From Microstegium vimineum (lineage: Eukaryota > Streptophyta > Magnoliopsida > Poales > Poaceae), in assembly GCA_022036555.1 (NCBI GenBank), contig CM039139.1, forward strand, positions 10,180,262 through 10,244,261: a DNA stretch of 64,000 bases. Reading direction: 5' to 3'. Below, piece by piece: positions 10,274 to 23,500 of the stretch; positions within the stretch are counted from its first letter, which is position 1; each line of letters begins with the position of its first letter. A program made the translations under genes and the position numbers. The notes beneath the pieces were generated by a model, which saw only the letters and a list, made by a program, of their open reading frames with translations, was not told the DNA's origin and made no database searches.

Positions 10274-13200
10274 CCGTTCCAGGGCCGCGGCCGCCGGCGA
10301 AGAAAGAAGCTCCACCCACCCCTCGGAAGTCAGTTTCTCCGGCCGCCAGGATCAGAGAGTCAGTCATGGGGCTGCTGAAGCAAGCCGAGGGACATGGATG
10401 GGGAGGAAGCAGGCAGATTAGGTGATGTGTGTATAGATCAGTCTTGATTAGGAGTCTTTTATCTCTCTCTCTCTCATTTTTACCTCCCATTTGTGGGACG
10501 TTTTCTTGGCTACCGGTGTTCGTTTAGGTAAGTAGTAGTAGTAATTAGCACAGTACTAGTACTTATTAGCTCTGCGAGGTACTTTACTCGTAGATGTGGA
10601 ATCGTGGACAGTTTTGGGATCTCCTTCTTCAAGGGGAATGGGGATCTGGGTTCTTTACAGTTGCAGTGCTGCAAAGGAGCACCGCAGGCAGGCAGGCAGG
10701 CAGCTGAAAGAAATCCAGTGGATCTTCTGCTGTTGTACCACGACCACGAACCACAACCACGGTGAAAAAAAAAAAGAGTTGTCACTGCACTGCCCCATGT
10801 ATAGATAAAGAAATCAGACGCAACAAAGATGTCACCGCGTATTTATTTTACTCTTTTTTAATCTTTCTTTCTGTTTTGTTTCCCCTTGTCATTTTTCTCT
10901 CTGGGTGGCAGTGCCATCCAACAAGGAGTGAGATGCTGATTGACAAAAGGGACATTTGCTGGGTGCTGATTGACAAAACACGAAAGGGAGATGCAAATGA
11001 AACAGCCACAACCACAAAGCGGAGTTTCGGGATCAGGGAGAGGAAGACGAGATGAGATGAGACGAGAGCTGTGACTGTGAGCAGAGCAAATGCCGGCCGA
11101 TGATGCAAGGCAGACGGATGGGATGAGGAAGAGGGAGGGAGCGAGGAGCAGGCACTGAAGAGGCACAGCACAGGCAGCCAGCAGGCCAGAGCTGCCAGAG
11201 CCGGGGCAGTAGTAAATGGGGATGGTGACGGTGATGGCACCCTCCCTTTTTTCCTTTGTCCTCACCCTTTTGGGACTGCCATTTCCGGCGTGGCCATCTG
11301 ACGACCTCCATTATTGCACTTGGTGCTCCCCTTCCCCTTCCCCTTCCCGTTCCCCGCCCTCGATCTCCACCTCACTCAGCAGCTTGGAGCTCAGCAGCGA
11401 GCGAGAGACAGCAAGCACGCAGTCACAGAGAGACGCACATGTAAACAGAGCCAGAAAACCTGCAGGGCTGTACTAGCGCTCCACTCCACGCTGATCTGAG
11501 CCCAAATCACTTGTTAATTGGCGTGGCAATCAGATTACGTCAGCCACCAGTGCGCTGATCCCACTTGTTAATTCCCTGGAATGAGTTGGAACGGTCCATT
11601 TTTTGAGGGGAATCAGAGCATCAAACAATGTGCTGCTAGCCTACTACTACTGCCCACGCGAGCTCGACTCACTGGCTCGGCTTTGGCCGCAGCCGCAGGT
11701 GAGTTGGGCCATCACCTCCCTGCTCCCTTGTAAAAAGGCCCCCCCTTCCCCTGCTGATCAACAGAGCACCCGTAACACCAGGCAGGCAGGGCAGGGCAGG
11801 GCAGGGCAGGCGAAATGATGTGTGCTGGTGTCGCTACCCACCTGCACGGCGGCGACGCCATTGGCCGAGCTCCCCTGCGCCCTCTGCCGTCGCCTGCGTG
11901 CCCATGTAGATCGTCCCGCAGCGCCACAGCCACACGACGGCCCGTGATCTAACAGGGCGCCCGGCACCGCCGCACCCAGGCAGACGTCTACCGACGGATA
12001 CACCTGAAATCTGACGAGTTACTGTGGGGTAGCGTCTTTTCGTGGCGAGGCTATATGATATGGCAGAATCCGAGTCCGCTAGCCTGCAGCAGTAATGCCA
12101 GGTCGTGAAACGGTGTTGTTCGGTAACGGTTTCTTGCAGCTAACTGATACTGTTTTAATGTATTTACGATGAATAATAAGTTTAAACAAAACGATGAAAC
12201 CGATCGAAATTTTTACTGGTTGGCCTAGCGAGAAGTTGCTGTAATTACAGGAGCCGGCCGGAAACATGACAGCGACCTAACAGTGCGCAAGTAGGCCCAA
12301 ATCCGGGGCTCCCAAGCAGCAAATCCAGCAGTCGCAAGCAATCAGGTGTCGTGGCAAGCTGAAAGGTGTCCGTCCGGCACGCACTCCATAGTCCCCGTCC
12401 ATCCTTCTTCGGATCACGCGGAGAGCTCGCTTTCTGAGCGCAAAACCCCACGCCGAACCGAGTATCCTACGATAGATATCTGCTGCCCCTGCCCGATTCT
12501 CCAAGAGACAAACCGAATCATCGTCTCGCGGAATGTACTACTGGAGTAGTAGCAAAAAGTCCGGGCCAAGACGCGCGTGCGCTTCTATGCTAGTAGTATG
12601 CAGAACCTTAGCCGGCGGCGCACTCCATCGTCCTCGACGTCGGTCGATCTCCTTCTCTATCTGACCATCTCGATCTCAACATGGCATTGACACCGACGCG
12701 TCGCAAGAAAGCCAAGCGCGGAGGACCATACCATAACAACACCTTACCAAAGGGCAGGGGGCTCAACTCAAGCAGTTGATTGAACCCCGCTGAGCTGAGC
12801 TGCCCCTCCTTCGTCTCGTGTGCCCTACTCCTACCCGGCCTAGCTAGCTAGCTAGCCAGGAGACAGTCCATGTGCCCTCGCCAAACACTGATGTGATGTG
12901 CTTCATGCCCAGCCCAGCTCTCTCCTCGTGCCCAAGGATCGGGTTCGGATTTCGGATATATAAACACATTCGGCGTTACGGCTGAATGATTGTTCATGGA
13001 GACGGCACGGCAAGGGCATGCAACCCAAGTTTCCGACCAATTACAGCACTGATGACAGTGTCATCTCGCGAGTTCGCAACCACAATCATCTATCAGCTCC
13101 GGTCAAGCCTGATCACGCGCGGGAATCCTCTCTCGCCGTCAGCTGTACGTCAAGCTCGCGGCTCCACCTCCACCCCCGCGCGCAAGCAAAGCAACTTGTT

Positions 13201-13702
13201 TGTGTTGCGCATGCAAAGCAGAGCGGGCGAATTTTCGTCCCAGCGCTTTAGAGGGAGGGGTTTTGGATGATGTATGTACGTGTGTCGTGTCGTGTCTGCT
13301 CTTTTGGGGCCGGGCCTACGATTTTGTGCCCGCCGCTCGCTCGATCATGGTCACTGGCACTGGGAGAAAATGGCGTTGTTGGTGGCCGTTCGCCGAACAT
13401 GCAATTTGTGGGGTAGGCAGGCGTACTATAAGCAAGTACTAGCTGGGCCTGTAGATGCGTTTCAGGATTTGGCTGATTGCCTTGGGTCTGTTTGTATCTC
13501 CTGCGCTAAACTTCAAAACAAAAGCTTCAAATAGTTCGTTTAAAATTAGCTATAAACTTTAGTCTATCTTGTATTAGAATTTAGATTAAGAAATAAGCTA
13601 AAATACTCTAAAGACCTTAAGTGCACTTACACTTATAGCATCTCTACATGTATAAGATCCCCTTATAAACACGAGCTGATACGAAAAAACGGGCAAAATA
13701 TT
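10274..13702. other. Intergenic DNA, no supported gene
   Basis: The first few hundred bases are presumably DVL 3' UTR. The remainder contains simple-sequence patches (GGCAGGCAGGCAG near 10690, GGCAGGGCAGGGCAG near 11785, GCTAGCTAGCTAG near 12845) and a possible TATA at about 12957 with no convincing reading frame after it. Open frames on both strands overlap and lack motifs. Confidence 0.45.
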
Positions 13703-14028
13703 ACTACCTTCATCCCAAATTGTAAGTCATTCCAAGAATCTTGGAGAGTCAAAGTTTCTTAAGTTTGACCCAACTTATATAACAATATAATAATATTTAT
13801 GATGTCAAATAAGTATCATTAGATTCGTTATCAATTATATTTTCATAGTATACCTATTTGATGTTATAAATCTTTATAGTTTTGTCTATAATTCTTGGTC
13901 AAACTTGAGATGTTTTGACTCTCCAAGATTCTTAGAATGACTTACAATTTGGGATGGAGGGAGTACTACTTTGCTTTGTATTCTTCTCGCATGGTCCTTA
14001 AGTGCACTTACACTTATAGCATCTCTAC
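13615..14028. repeat. 33-bp perfect direct repeat around a Stowaway MITE
   Basis: The identical block CCTTAAGTGCACTTACACTT... through ...ATCTCTAC occurs at 13615-13647 and 13996-14028. The first Stowaway-like MITE lies between the two copies. Confidence 0.9.
13703..13965. mobile_element. Stowaway-like MITE
   Basis: Long terminal inverted repeats of about 48 bases: left TACTACCTTCATCCCAAATT, right the complement of TACTCCCTCCATCCCAAATT. Both start at TA, as in Tc1/Mariner-derived Stowaway MITEs. Noncoding. Confidence 0.85.
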
Positions 14029-14030
14029 GA

Positions 14031-14292
14031 TACTTCCTCTGTCCCAAAAAGGATGACGCTATGGGATGCGTGCAGGTCAAATTTTCTCAACTTTGACAAA
14101 GTTTGTAGAAAATACGTGCAACATGTATATCTCTAAATAAATTTGTTAAAAAACTAGAGTTAAAGATCTTTCCGATGATACTAATTACTTAGCATAATTA
14201 TTTATATATTTTAAATGCATAATTGCTGGCATTTTAAAAACGTTGACTTCTAAAAAAGCGAAAATGACATCTATTTAGGGACGGATGAAGTA
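14031..14292. mobile_element. Second Stowaway-like MITE
   Basis: The left end TACTTCCTCTGTCCC pairs with the complement of GGGACGGATGAAGTA at the right, flanked by TA. About 262 bases, noncoding, immediately downstream of the first MITE block. Confidence 0.75.
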
Positions 14293-17200
14293 TTCTTTAT
14301 ATCTTTTCTTTTTTTTATAGATATCGAGATTTTGGTAAAAACAAATATGATCAAACAATTCTTTCAATTAAATAGATATTCTTTTATTTCGAACTTCTCA
14401 CTAGTTAAATACGAAGAACGACGATGACTGCGCACAGCAGCACAAGATTACTCAAATGATTTTACAAATGATTTGAGACGAGCTCTCGCAGATGCTGTTA
14501 GTTTACGTCCGTGCAAATGGCATCGGTTGCTTTCGATAGCGTCAGAATCTTTCTGACTGATATTTTTCTATCAGCGAGAGCCCGCGCGCCCTAACTTCAC
14601 GCCCCCCACGTTCATTTGACCTCGTTAATTAATGGCGGTAATCTAAGCATTCCGGATTGTGTTTTGGAAACAGCACTGTTTCTTTTGGGAAGAGACTTGT
14701 ATTAGCATCTCCCCATTTTCCCATGGATTTTCAGCTCCACAAAAGTACTACTACTACTCCTACTAGGGTAGAGCTAGCTATCTGTTTCCAATGCGTGACA
14801 ATCACTCTAGCACACTGCCACCGGTGGCAACCAGGCCAGGCCACCTAGGCAAAGATAACTCGTCCATAGCAAAAGATACTTATAGTGCTATGAACTACCC
14901 ATAAGGATTAAACAAATATTGTCCTTTGTTTCTTCTCCCTTTCTCTCACTTCAGATTCCATCATGAAAAATCCATATACATTGTGGCAACAACAATAACA
15001 ATAGCCTACTTACACAAAACCTGTCCATATAGACTACTTGGTCCATATACATTGTGGTTACTCTAACGCTAACAAGGAAAACAGTAGGACGGCAAATGTA
15101 ACGCGAAGGTTTGGTGGGACTTTTCTGCTCCTGCTCCTGTGAACAGCATCTCCCCGGCTTCCCCGACGAGTATGAAGGCGGGCGTACGTGCCTGTCTATG
15201 TACATACAGACCAGAACGAAGGTCGCAGCACAGCCGTGATCGCTGATCAGAACGAACACTCCGATCCGAGAAAGTCCAGGATCCACACGACGCAAGAGGA
15301 TCGATCATGACGGCGGGGGGAGAATCTAACCACGCCCGGCAAGGCGGCAACGCAGCATGGACGTGTACCTCGAGGCACATGACCCCCGTGCGCCCGATGG
15401 GACGTTGCCACCAGTAGTGCGCGCCCGTGCGGTAGTACTCGTACGTCCTTGGCGCGGTGCATGCTTGCAGGTTGCAGCGTGGAAGCGATCGGCTGCTGAT
15501 GGAGCGAGCTGACATATACCCAGTCGGTGGGAATGGCATATGGTGCGTAGTAGAAACAGATAGAAACACCGTACCGTCGTTGCGCTCGCCACGACCCGAC
15601 CGGCGAGGGAACGTTGAAGATGCATGCACGGTGATGCGGTCCAAGAAAATAAAGCTTTTCCATTCCATCAGCAGCGGATCGGAGTTGCCGAGTGCGTGCA
15701 TCAGTCAGTGGAGACCAGCCAGATGCACACGAGCTGGAGCGCGCACCGGGAATCCAGGCATCCGACGTTGGAGGCACCTCGACCTCAATTTCAGTTGCCG
15801 CGAACCGCTTCTCCTCGGTTCGCACTCAATTTCCACAACTGCTGTCTTGTCTCATCACCGACTCATCGCGCGCATTAAACTCTCCAGTTGCTTTGCTTCC
15901 ACCGCGTCCGCGCGCACTCCGATCCACACGCACCTCGACCTCGTGCCCGCCGGCCCGAGCAAGCAAGCAGGCAGGCACCGGTGCTAGCTGCGGCGTATCG
16001 TGCTCGTGCTCGTGCTCGCGCACGCGCGGCTTGCGCCGGGCAACTTGCTACTCGACCGCATTCAGGCGCTGCGCCCGCGCGCACGGCACGGCCCGCGACT
16101 GACCGACCCCCTCCAACATGTGCGGACACGTTGGGGTGGGGCGGCGCCGGATCCGCCCGTGCGTCGAGAGTCGAGACCGCAGCCGCCCCTCACGAGCGAG
16201 GCGCCGCCGACGGCCATGCCGCGTGCGCATATCGCCCGGCCATATCGGAGTACGTATGGGTCTCCCTCTCGCGGTCACGACGCCGGCGTCGGTGCACCTG
16301 CTGCCGCCGGCCGGAACGGAGCGCGCGCGCGGTACAGGAGCAGAGGATCCGTGACGCTGACCGTTGACCTGACGCGGTCTAGGACCCCGGCCACGAGTAG
16401 CCACGACGACGGAGTCATCCAGCCGTCGAGCGGAAGGGCAGCAGAAAAAAGAAATGCAATGCAGACAAGCTCAACATCGCACGTGGGGGAGGCGGCCCCA
16501 TGCGCTCCCCCACCAACCGGACCTGGATCAGCCCCGGTGTGACGGATTTGACCGTGGGCGGGGACCACCGGCGTCCGGGCCTTGCTGCTGCCCGTGGGTC
16601 GCGGGTCACGTCGCCCTGCGGCCCGGCCCGCCACGTCGGCGCGGTCCGCGGCGGGGTGGGGGAACCGGGCCACGTGCGGCCGGACCCGCCCGCGGCTGTT
16701 CGCCTCGCGCGCTGACGCCGGTGCGCACCGTGCGGGAGGGGGAGACAGGGACGAGGGAGCGGCCGCCGCGGCACACGAGAGCTGAGCTGAGCAGCTCCAT
16801 CCACATGAACGGCGACAGCTTTCACACATCGATCGAATCCTGCTAGCTTTTCCATGATTCTTTTTCGGGGTGCTCGCCGGCTGGAAAATCTGCCGGTGGG
16901 TACCGACGAGATTCAGGTGCCGGGGCTGGAGTGGAGACGCGCCTGGGTGGGATACGCACGTACTGTACGCAGCGCCGCCTTTTGGATCCATGCGCGCGTG
17001 TGAAATGATGAGGATACCGCTAGGCTAGGAGCTCCGTCCGTGCGGGACTGCAACATGGTCACGAACTCATCATTCGGGCGACAAGCGACTCCGGCGAGTA
17101 GTGGTCTTGACTGTTTCTAACGACCGACCGCGCGCACACCCACGCAATGAAGATGTCTGACTCAGAAGTCGAGTCTGCAGGCTGCAGATGAGTGACCCCA

Positions 17201-17546
17201 GAAGTCGTAGGTTCTAGCCTCTTCCTGATCAAATTTTGCCGTGGTGGTGCATGTCCGCCGTAGTTTACACAATGGTTTAATTCTCAAATTCTAACGGCGG
17301 CCACGACATTGCTCAGTTCAAGAATACTAACATCTCGGCATTACAAAAGCTGTACTATATATATTAGTATGCTTTAATAGGGCTTTCCCTCTGTGAACAG
17401 GAGCATCACACACGCAGCAGAAGGTAACAAAAACTTGGCAGAAAATTTGTTACATCAATATTCAACAGGTGATATAAATAACACATCGGCCACAAAACAA
17501 GCAGAGCTCAAGCACAAAGGAACCACACGAAGGATTGTCAAACAAA
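14293..17546. other. Intergenic DNA, GC-rich from about 15.1 to 16.8 kb
   Basis: Many overlapping open frames occur on both strands from 15.1 to 17.0 kb, as expected from high GC content, but none has a recognisable domain. I do not call a gene. The end (17390-17546) is probably the TRM1 3' UTR. Confidence 0.45.
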
Positions 17547-20500
17547 TCAAGGCTCGCTTGCTACTTCGCCGTCACTGGTTTTTTGGCGTTTGATTGAGGG
17601 TTCATTGTCAACGTCTTTGATCTTCTCGGGTTCTGAGGCTGTATTGGTGGGTGCAGCACCGTTTCCTTCTTTGGACGAGTCACCAGGTGCAGCACCGTTT
17701 CCTTCTTTGGACGAGTCACCACCATTCACAGCTTCATTGATAGCGTCAGCGCCCAATAGAGAGATATGCTTGCTCGTGATCTTCCGGCCTGCTCTGACCT
17801 TCGGACCCCAATGTCGTTCTGGGTTTGGAAGGAATCGTTTAATCTTCTTTGCCTGAGCCTTGCTAAGGGCAGCAACTGCTCTTGAAAAATTTACCTATGA
17901 AAACACAAAAACAGGAAAATAAATAATAAATAATACCGTTTGCAGACTGCATAGAAAAAAAATATAATGACATTGTAGGCCTAACAATATAGAGAACATA
18001 CTTCTAGCTTTGGTGATTTTGAAAGAATCCCAGTGCCAGGCGAATCATGTGGCTGTTCCTTAATAGGATGATTCTTCACCTGTGTTTCGCAACAGATTTT
18101 GTACGACAAATTAGAAGTCCATATAGGCAAGACCACCCAATTCATACTTGCACGAGATGCTGACTGACTTATGATAGATGACTGACTTATGATAGATGTA
18201 GGAACAAAATCCAAACTTACCCAACAGCGCATGATGTCCCAAATAACATCCCAAGGGGCATCAGACTTAACGCCAAGTGGGTTAACATGGGTGCTTGAGA
18301 TCTGATACCCTGCATTTAGAACTGCAGACCGAAACATAACCAAAGATGGAGATGTGCACTTAACAGTGCCAGCTATGTTATGGAGACTGAAAAACAATGG
18401 AATGTCATGTAACTCCTGCATCAAGAATAACTCAAATGAAGTTGAGTGTTTAGAGAATATACAAAATACTTCGTGAACTGCAAACAGTTAGTTACTCTAA
18501 AAAATAATAGGTTGCCAAAAGACAAGTTAAGCCATACAGTCAAACTTTCTGCAAAACACTCCCAAAACTTAGCTGCAATCATTCATTTTTTATCAAGCAC
18601 AAGGGGAATGAAAACAAGGCCCAGAAATGGTTTATTATTTGCACTTGGGTAACCCATTGACTAGATAGCCAAATTCTTGACTTAATGACCTATACATCTA
18701 GGGCCCGTTTGGTAGAGTTGTGCTCCCGGATTCTCCAGCTGTGCTGGTGAAGTGATTTTGTGGCTGAAAATGATTTCCTTTGATTCTTTAGCCTAAACTC
18801 TCAAAATCATGGAGAATCAATTCACAGAATCAGGTGAGGCTACTTTTTTTTAGCTCTTAGCCTCTTAGTTCATTTCAGAGAATCACTTTACAGAATCAGG
18901 AGAGAATCACTTCTTGCTAAAAAATGCGTTTCGCAGGCAGCGCGTGATTCTCCCTGAGAATTTGCTCTACGAAGCGCTGCCAAACGGCCCCCTAGATTGT
19001 ATATCTCCGTTCCCAATTATATAGCTTATACTTTGGTTTGTCCTCAGTCTAACTTCTCTAACTGTGACAATTTTACAGGAAAATACACTACTGTCTATGA
19101 TGCCCAATTAGTTTATTATAAATTCTCCATGAAATATGTTTGGGAAAATTGTATATCTGCCCTCATTTTGGCCTCCAATTGCTCGGTTGAGCCTCTTTTC
19201 TGGAGTTTGCAGATTTGCCCTCCTTCCGTCAAATACAAAATTCCGTTGGCCCCACTCGTCAAACAGACATGTGCAAGAACACGTAGGTATTCCATTGAAC
19301 CAAAATTACTTTAGTACCCCTTCCTTATCTATTCATACCTTCGTTCTTATCCGCAGCAGCAGCCAGTGGTGGGCCTGGTGCGAGCGGACGAGCAGGCCGG
19401 CGGCGCAAGGGTCTGCGCGTGCGGCCGGCCGGCGCGAGCGCAAACAGGGGGGCGGCACGGGCGGACAGGCTGGACGGCGACGCGAGGGCCTACGCGTGCG
19501 TCCGGCAAGCGCGACGACAAGCAGGGCGGTCAGTGCAGGTAGACGAGCTGGGCCGACCGGCGCGAGGGCCTGCGCGGACAGGCGGACGACGACGAGGGCC
19601 CTGTGCGCACGGAGGGTCTAGTGCGGGGTGGCACGACAGCAAGCTTTGGCGGACGGTGTAGCGGTCTTCTCCGACGATGGTGGAATTGCTTCCTCGAGAG
19701 ATTGTGTAAGCTATTCATCCTTGTTATCTATGTGGAGATGCATTGCTATTTCTTAGGAGATTTAGGGTTTAGCTTACTGCAAATCATACGATGTGATTTA
19801 TAGGCGTTCACTGAAGGATGCTTCTATTGAAATTAGAACTGATGATCAACTCTTAGAATGGTTTGGACTGAACCAAGAGAATGGAATAATGCAAATTGAT
19901 GCCCAGATCAATGAGTTTGGTGGTACAGTGCAGTTCTCACCCACCAAAGGTAAGAATCCAGGTAGAAAAGGCACACATGTCGATGAAGAGGTGGTTGGAG
20001 TTGAGGAGGATGGCAAATACTCCGACACTAAATCACTTGTTGCACTTAGTGACAGTAGCTATGACAGTGACTTGGCTGCATCTTCTGACTCTAGTTTATC
20101 TGATCTTGAGTATGAACCCGATGATGAAATAGTTGACGAGGATGACGAAGATGATATTCATGCCTTCTCTTTTGATGTTGATGATCCATGTGTCGATATA
20201 GGTGTGGTATTTCCTGATGTGAGTCAGTGAAAATCAGCATTAACCCAACATGCAATCTTGAATGACTATGCCTTTCGTACTGTGAAGAAAGACAAGAAGC
20301 GATTTCGAGCCAAGTGCTTGAGAGCACACAAGGGCTGCAATTGGACTTTCTTTGCATCTACCAGCAAGAAAACACTTGGATGCAAGGTAGTCACATAAGG
20401 GCGTGTAAATATTAGATAATTTAATTTCTTTATTTTCTATGCACAAGTGTCCATTAGTTAAACACAGTTCATGTCTTTTCTGTGTAGGTTAAGAAGAATG

Positions 20501-23500
20501 GGCCAATTCACAAGTGTGGTTCAGTCAATAATTGTGGTGACACAATGGCCACAAGTAATTGGGTAGCTGAACGGGTGGTTGACTTGTTGACAGATGACCC
20601 AACAATGGGACCAATGGACTTACAAGCTAAGTTGAAGAAGAAGTATAAAATGGAAATTCCATATGATAGGGTTTTCAGGGCAAAGAGAAGGCTCTTGATA
20701 TGATATTTGGGAAGTGGGATGACAGTTATGACTTGCTGCCCACTTATAGAGCTGAACTACTCAAATCTATGCCAGGAAGCATTGTTGAGATAGACACTGA
20801 AAAACATCAAGGGGGTGTGTGTTTCATGAGATTTTTTGTGGCTCTGAAACCGTGTATTGATGGATTTTTGCAAGGATGTCGGCCCTATATTTCCATTGAT
20901 GCTACTCACCTGACAGGAAGGTCTAGAGGTCAGTTGGCAGCTGCTGTTGCATTAGATGGCCATAATGGGTTATTTCCAATTGATTATGGTGTTATTGAAA
21001 CTAAATCAACGAAAAGCTGGACATGGTTTATACAGAACTTGAAGGGTGCTATTGGCACGCCTACTGGTTTGGTTATTAGCACAGATGCAGGTAAAGGAAT
21101 TGGTGCAGCCGTGGATGATGTGTATCCAGGAGTAGAACATAGAGAATGTATGAGGCATTTATGGAAAAAATTCAAAAAGCATTACTATGGCAATTTGTTT
21201 AATTATAACATGTGGCCAGCTGCCAAGGCTTGCACCATTGAGAAGTTCAATTATCACATGGGAAGGATACAGGAGAAGTGCCCTGCAGCAGTAGCATACT
21301 TAGATGAAAATCATCCCTACTTGTGGAGTAGAAGCAAATTTTCTGATCATTGCAAGGTAGATTACATCAATAACAACCTCTCTGAATCTTTCAACAATTG
21401 GGTGAAGAATGTCAAAGACTTGCAGATTGTTGAGTTGCATGACAAGATAAGACAAATGATAATAAGCAAGTTTGAACTGAGAAAAAAGATAGCTATGAAG
21501 ATGAAGGGTACAATAATCCCAGCTGTTACCAAGGCTCTTACTACTAAAAGCAAAGCTATCAAGGACTGTGAAGTTTTAAAATGTGGAAATGGTACTGTTG
21601 AAGTAACTGCACCTACAAAATCAGGAGCATACTTTAGGTATGCAGTCAACTTGGTGCTTAAGACATGCAGCTGTAGGGCCTGGCAAGTGAGTGGAAAGCC
21701 TTGTAAACACGCTTTAGCATTTATTGCAAAACTAACTAGAGAAGTACAAATGGATGACTATCGATGAATACTTTTCTGTTGACAAGTTCAGAAAGGCATA
21801 TTCAGGTGTGTTTAATCCAATGACTTCCAAACATTTCTGGCCACGTGTTAATTTAGGATACAAAATCAAGAAGCCAAAGTTGAGGAGAAAACCTGGGAGA
21901 CCAAGGAAATCTAGGATCAAGGCATCAGACGAGCCTGGTGCTAACAACAGAAGATGATGTCCTGAATGCCATGAACTAGGCCATACGGCCAAGAAGTGCC
22001 AAGGAGGTCTAACTGCTAGAGAGAAGAAGAGGCTTTTATCTACTGATAATGCATATGGAGAAGGAAGCAATGACCCTAGTACTGCACACACATCACGAAC
22101 AAGGCGCACGGGTACAACTAGTTCACCTAATGAATCATTCAAGTATGTGCTGATCTGTACTTATTCAGCTTATTATATTTTTGAACTCGCTACCACACGC
22201 ATGATGCTTTTGCATAGCTACTGATGCAATTTTAATCTGTATTTTTTGAAGTGTTGCTGCAAGTCAGATGGGAGGAGGAACACTGCCAACTGGGAGAGGC
22301 AGAGGAAGAGGAAGAGGTGTTTCAAGGCATGCTGCTTGGTTTGATGCTTAAACATGACTTGGGATATGATCTGTACATCAGTGCCATTATTTTGGGGTTG
22401 AGATGTGATCCGAACACATTATCTTGGCATATAGTGCCATTATTTTGGTCTTGAGATGTGATCTGGACATGCCATATTGGCATATAGTGCCATTATTTTT
22501 GGTCCGATATGATTCTGGGCATGTAATCCTTTCTTTGTAGGGGTTCTTTGTATATCTGGACATGCCATATTGGCATGTGCCATTATTTTGGTCAGATATG
22601 ATTCTGGGCATGTAATCCTTTCTTTGTATATGATGCTTAAATATGACCTGCACATCTAATTTATTGCTTACTATGTGATGCTTGCAAAATTTGTAGTGTC
22701 ATTCATACCAAGGGAAAATATGCCTTTGCAGGTTCATACACACACTGTTAGTCCCAGTTGACAGGATGAGAGCAGTGCTAACATTCCAATTCAAATACTG
22801 AGGATAATATGCAAAGTCTGGAAAAGAGGGGCAAACCTACAGTTGGAGATGAAAATGAGGGCAGAAATGCAATTGCCCCAATATGTTTTGATAATGCATT
22901 TATTTGAACTATATATGTTAATATATTTTTCTAGCAGTCGGATCTAAAAGAAGCTTGACGTTTAACTTAAGACAAAGCCAAAGTGAACTATGATTTACAT
23001 TGCTTCTTTGACTTGACCAGTAAACCATGATTAATAGGTCATCAAAACATTGATCAGTGAACTATGATTTGGAATCCCCTACATTGCTTTAAAACTCTTC
23101 CAAGCATTATCTTTTAATTAAATTAAACTATATACTAAAGCATAAAAAATCTGGAGTACGAGATACAAAATAATATTAGAAATCAATAGGCCTTTAAGAG
23201 TCACGATAATAACAATTTGATACTCCTCAGGCATCAATTCAAGGCATGAGTAGGGAAAGTCTAACTTAATTTTGAAACAACAATTCGTTAAATTACATGA
23301 AATGTTTAGTGCATACAGAGTTGCATCAATAAATTTGTATTCAAAGTACCTTTAGGATTATATTGATTTTATGGCAATTCACATAAATTGCAAGAGAAAT
23401 TAAGGGTCAAAACCTACTAAGGAACACTTTTCCCCTACCAAAACACACCAAACAATTGATGGAGGGGGTGGGGGGTAGAAGGTACCTCTGAAACAGTAGT

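Larger units (their letters stand above)
19142..22879 (+). mobile_element. Mutator-like element (MULE) in TRM1 intron 9
   Basis: A 3738-base element with terminal inverted repeats of about 85 bases (19142-19225 and 22796-22879, sharing TCTGCCCTCATTTT). The exact 9-base target duplication AATATGTTT lies at 19133-19141 and 22880-22888. The 9-base duplication, long TIRs and internal MuDR-type transposase identify a Mutator superfamily element. It is oriented opposite to TRM1. The 5' part contains a GC-rich stretch (about 19360-19640), the 3' part a set of short tandem repeats. Confidence 0.95.

Noticed and set aside
10848..11476. Several overlapping frames of 86-135 codons on both strands
   Set aside because: Ser/Pro/Leu-rich low-complexity translations without motifs, splice support or start context.
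15069..15825. Minus-strand frames, one holding a YEYYRTGAHYWW-like segment
   Set aside because: The segment looks somewhat protein-like, but I recognise no family and the frames on either side are unsupported. Left as a candidate only.
16275..16991. 238-codon minus-strand frame
   Set aside because: Long frame in CpG-rich DNA with no domain; overlapping frames on the other strand are as long.
19136..19621. 161-codon Arg-rich frame at the MULE left end
   Set aside because: It starts in the TIR and runs through the GC-rich insert; it has no transposase similarity.
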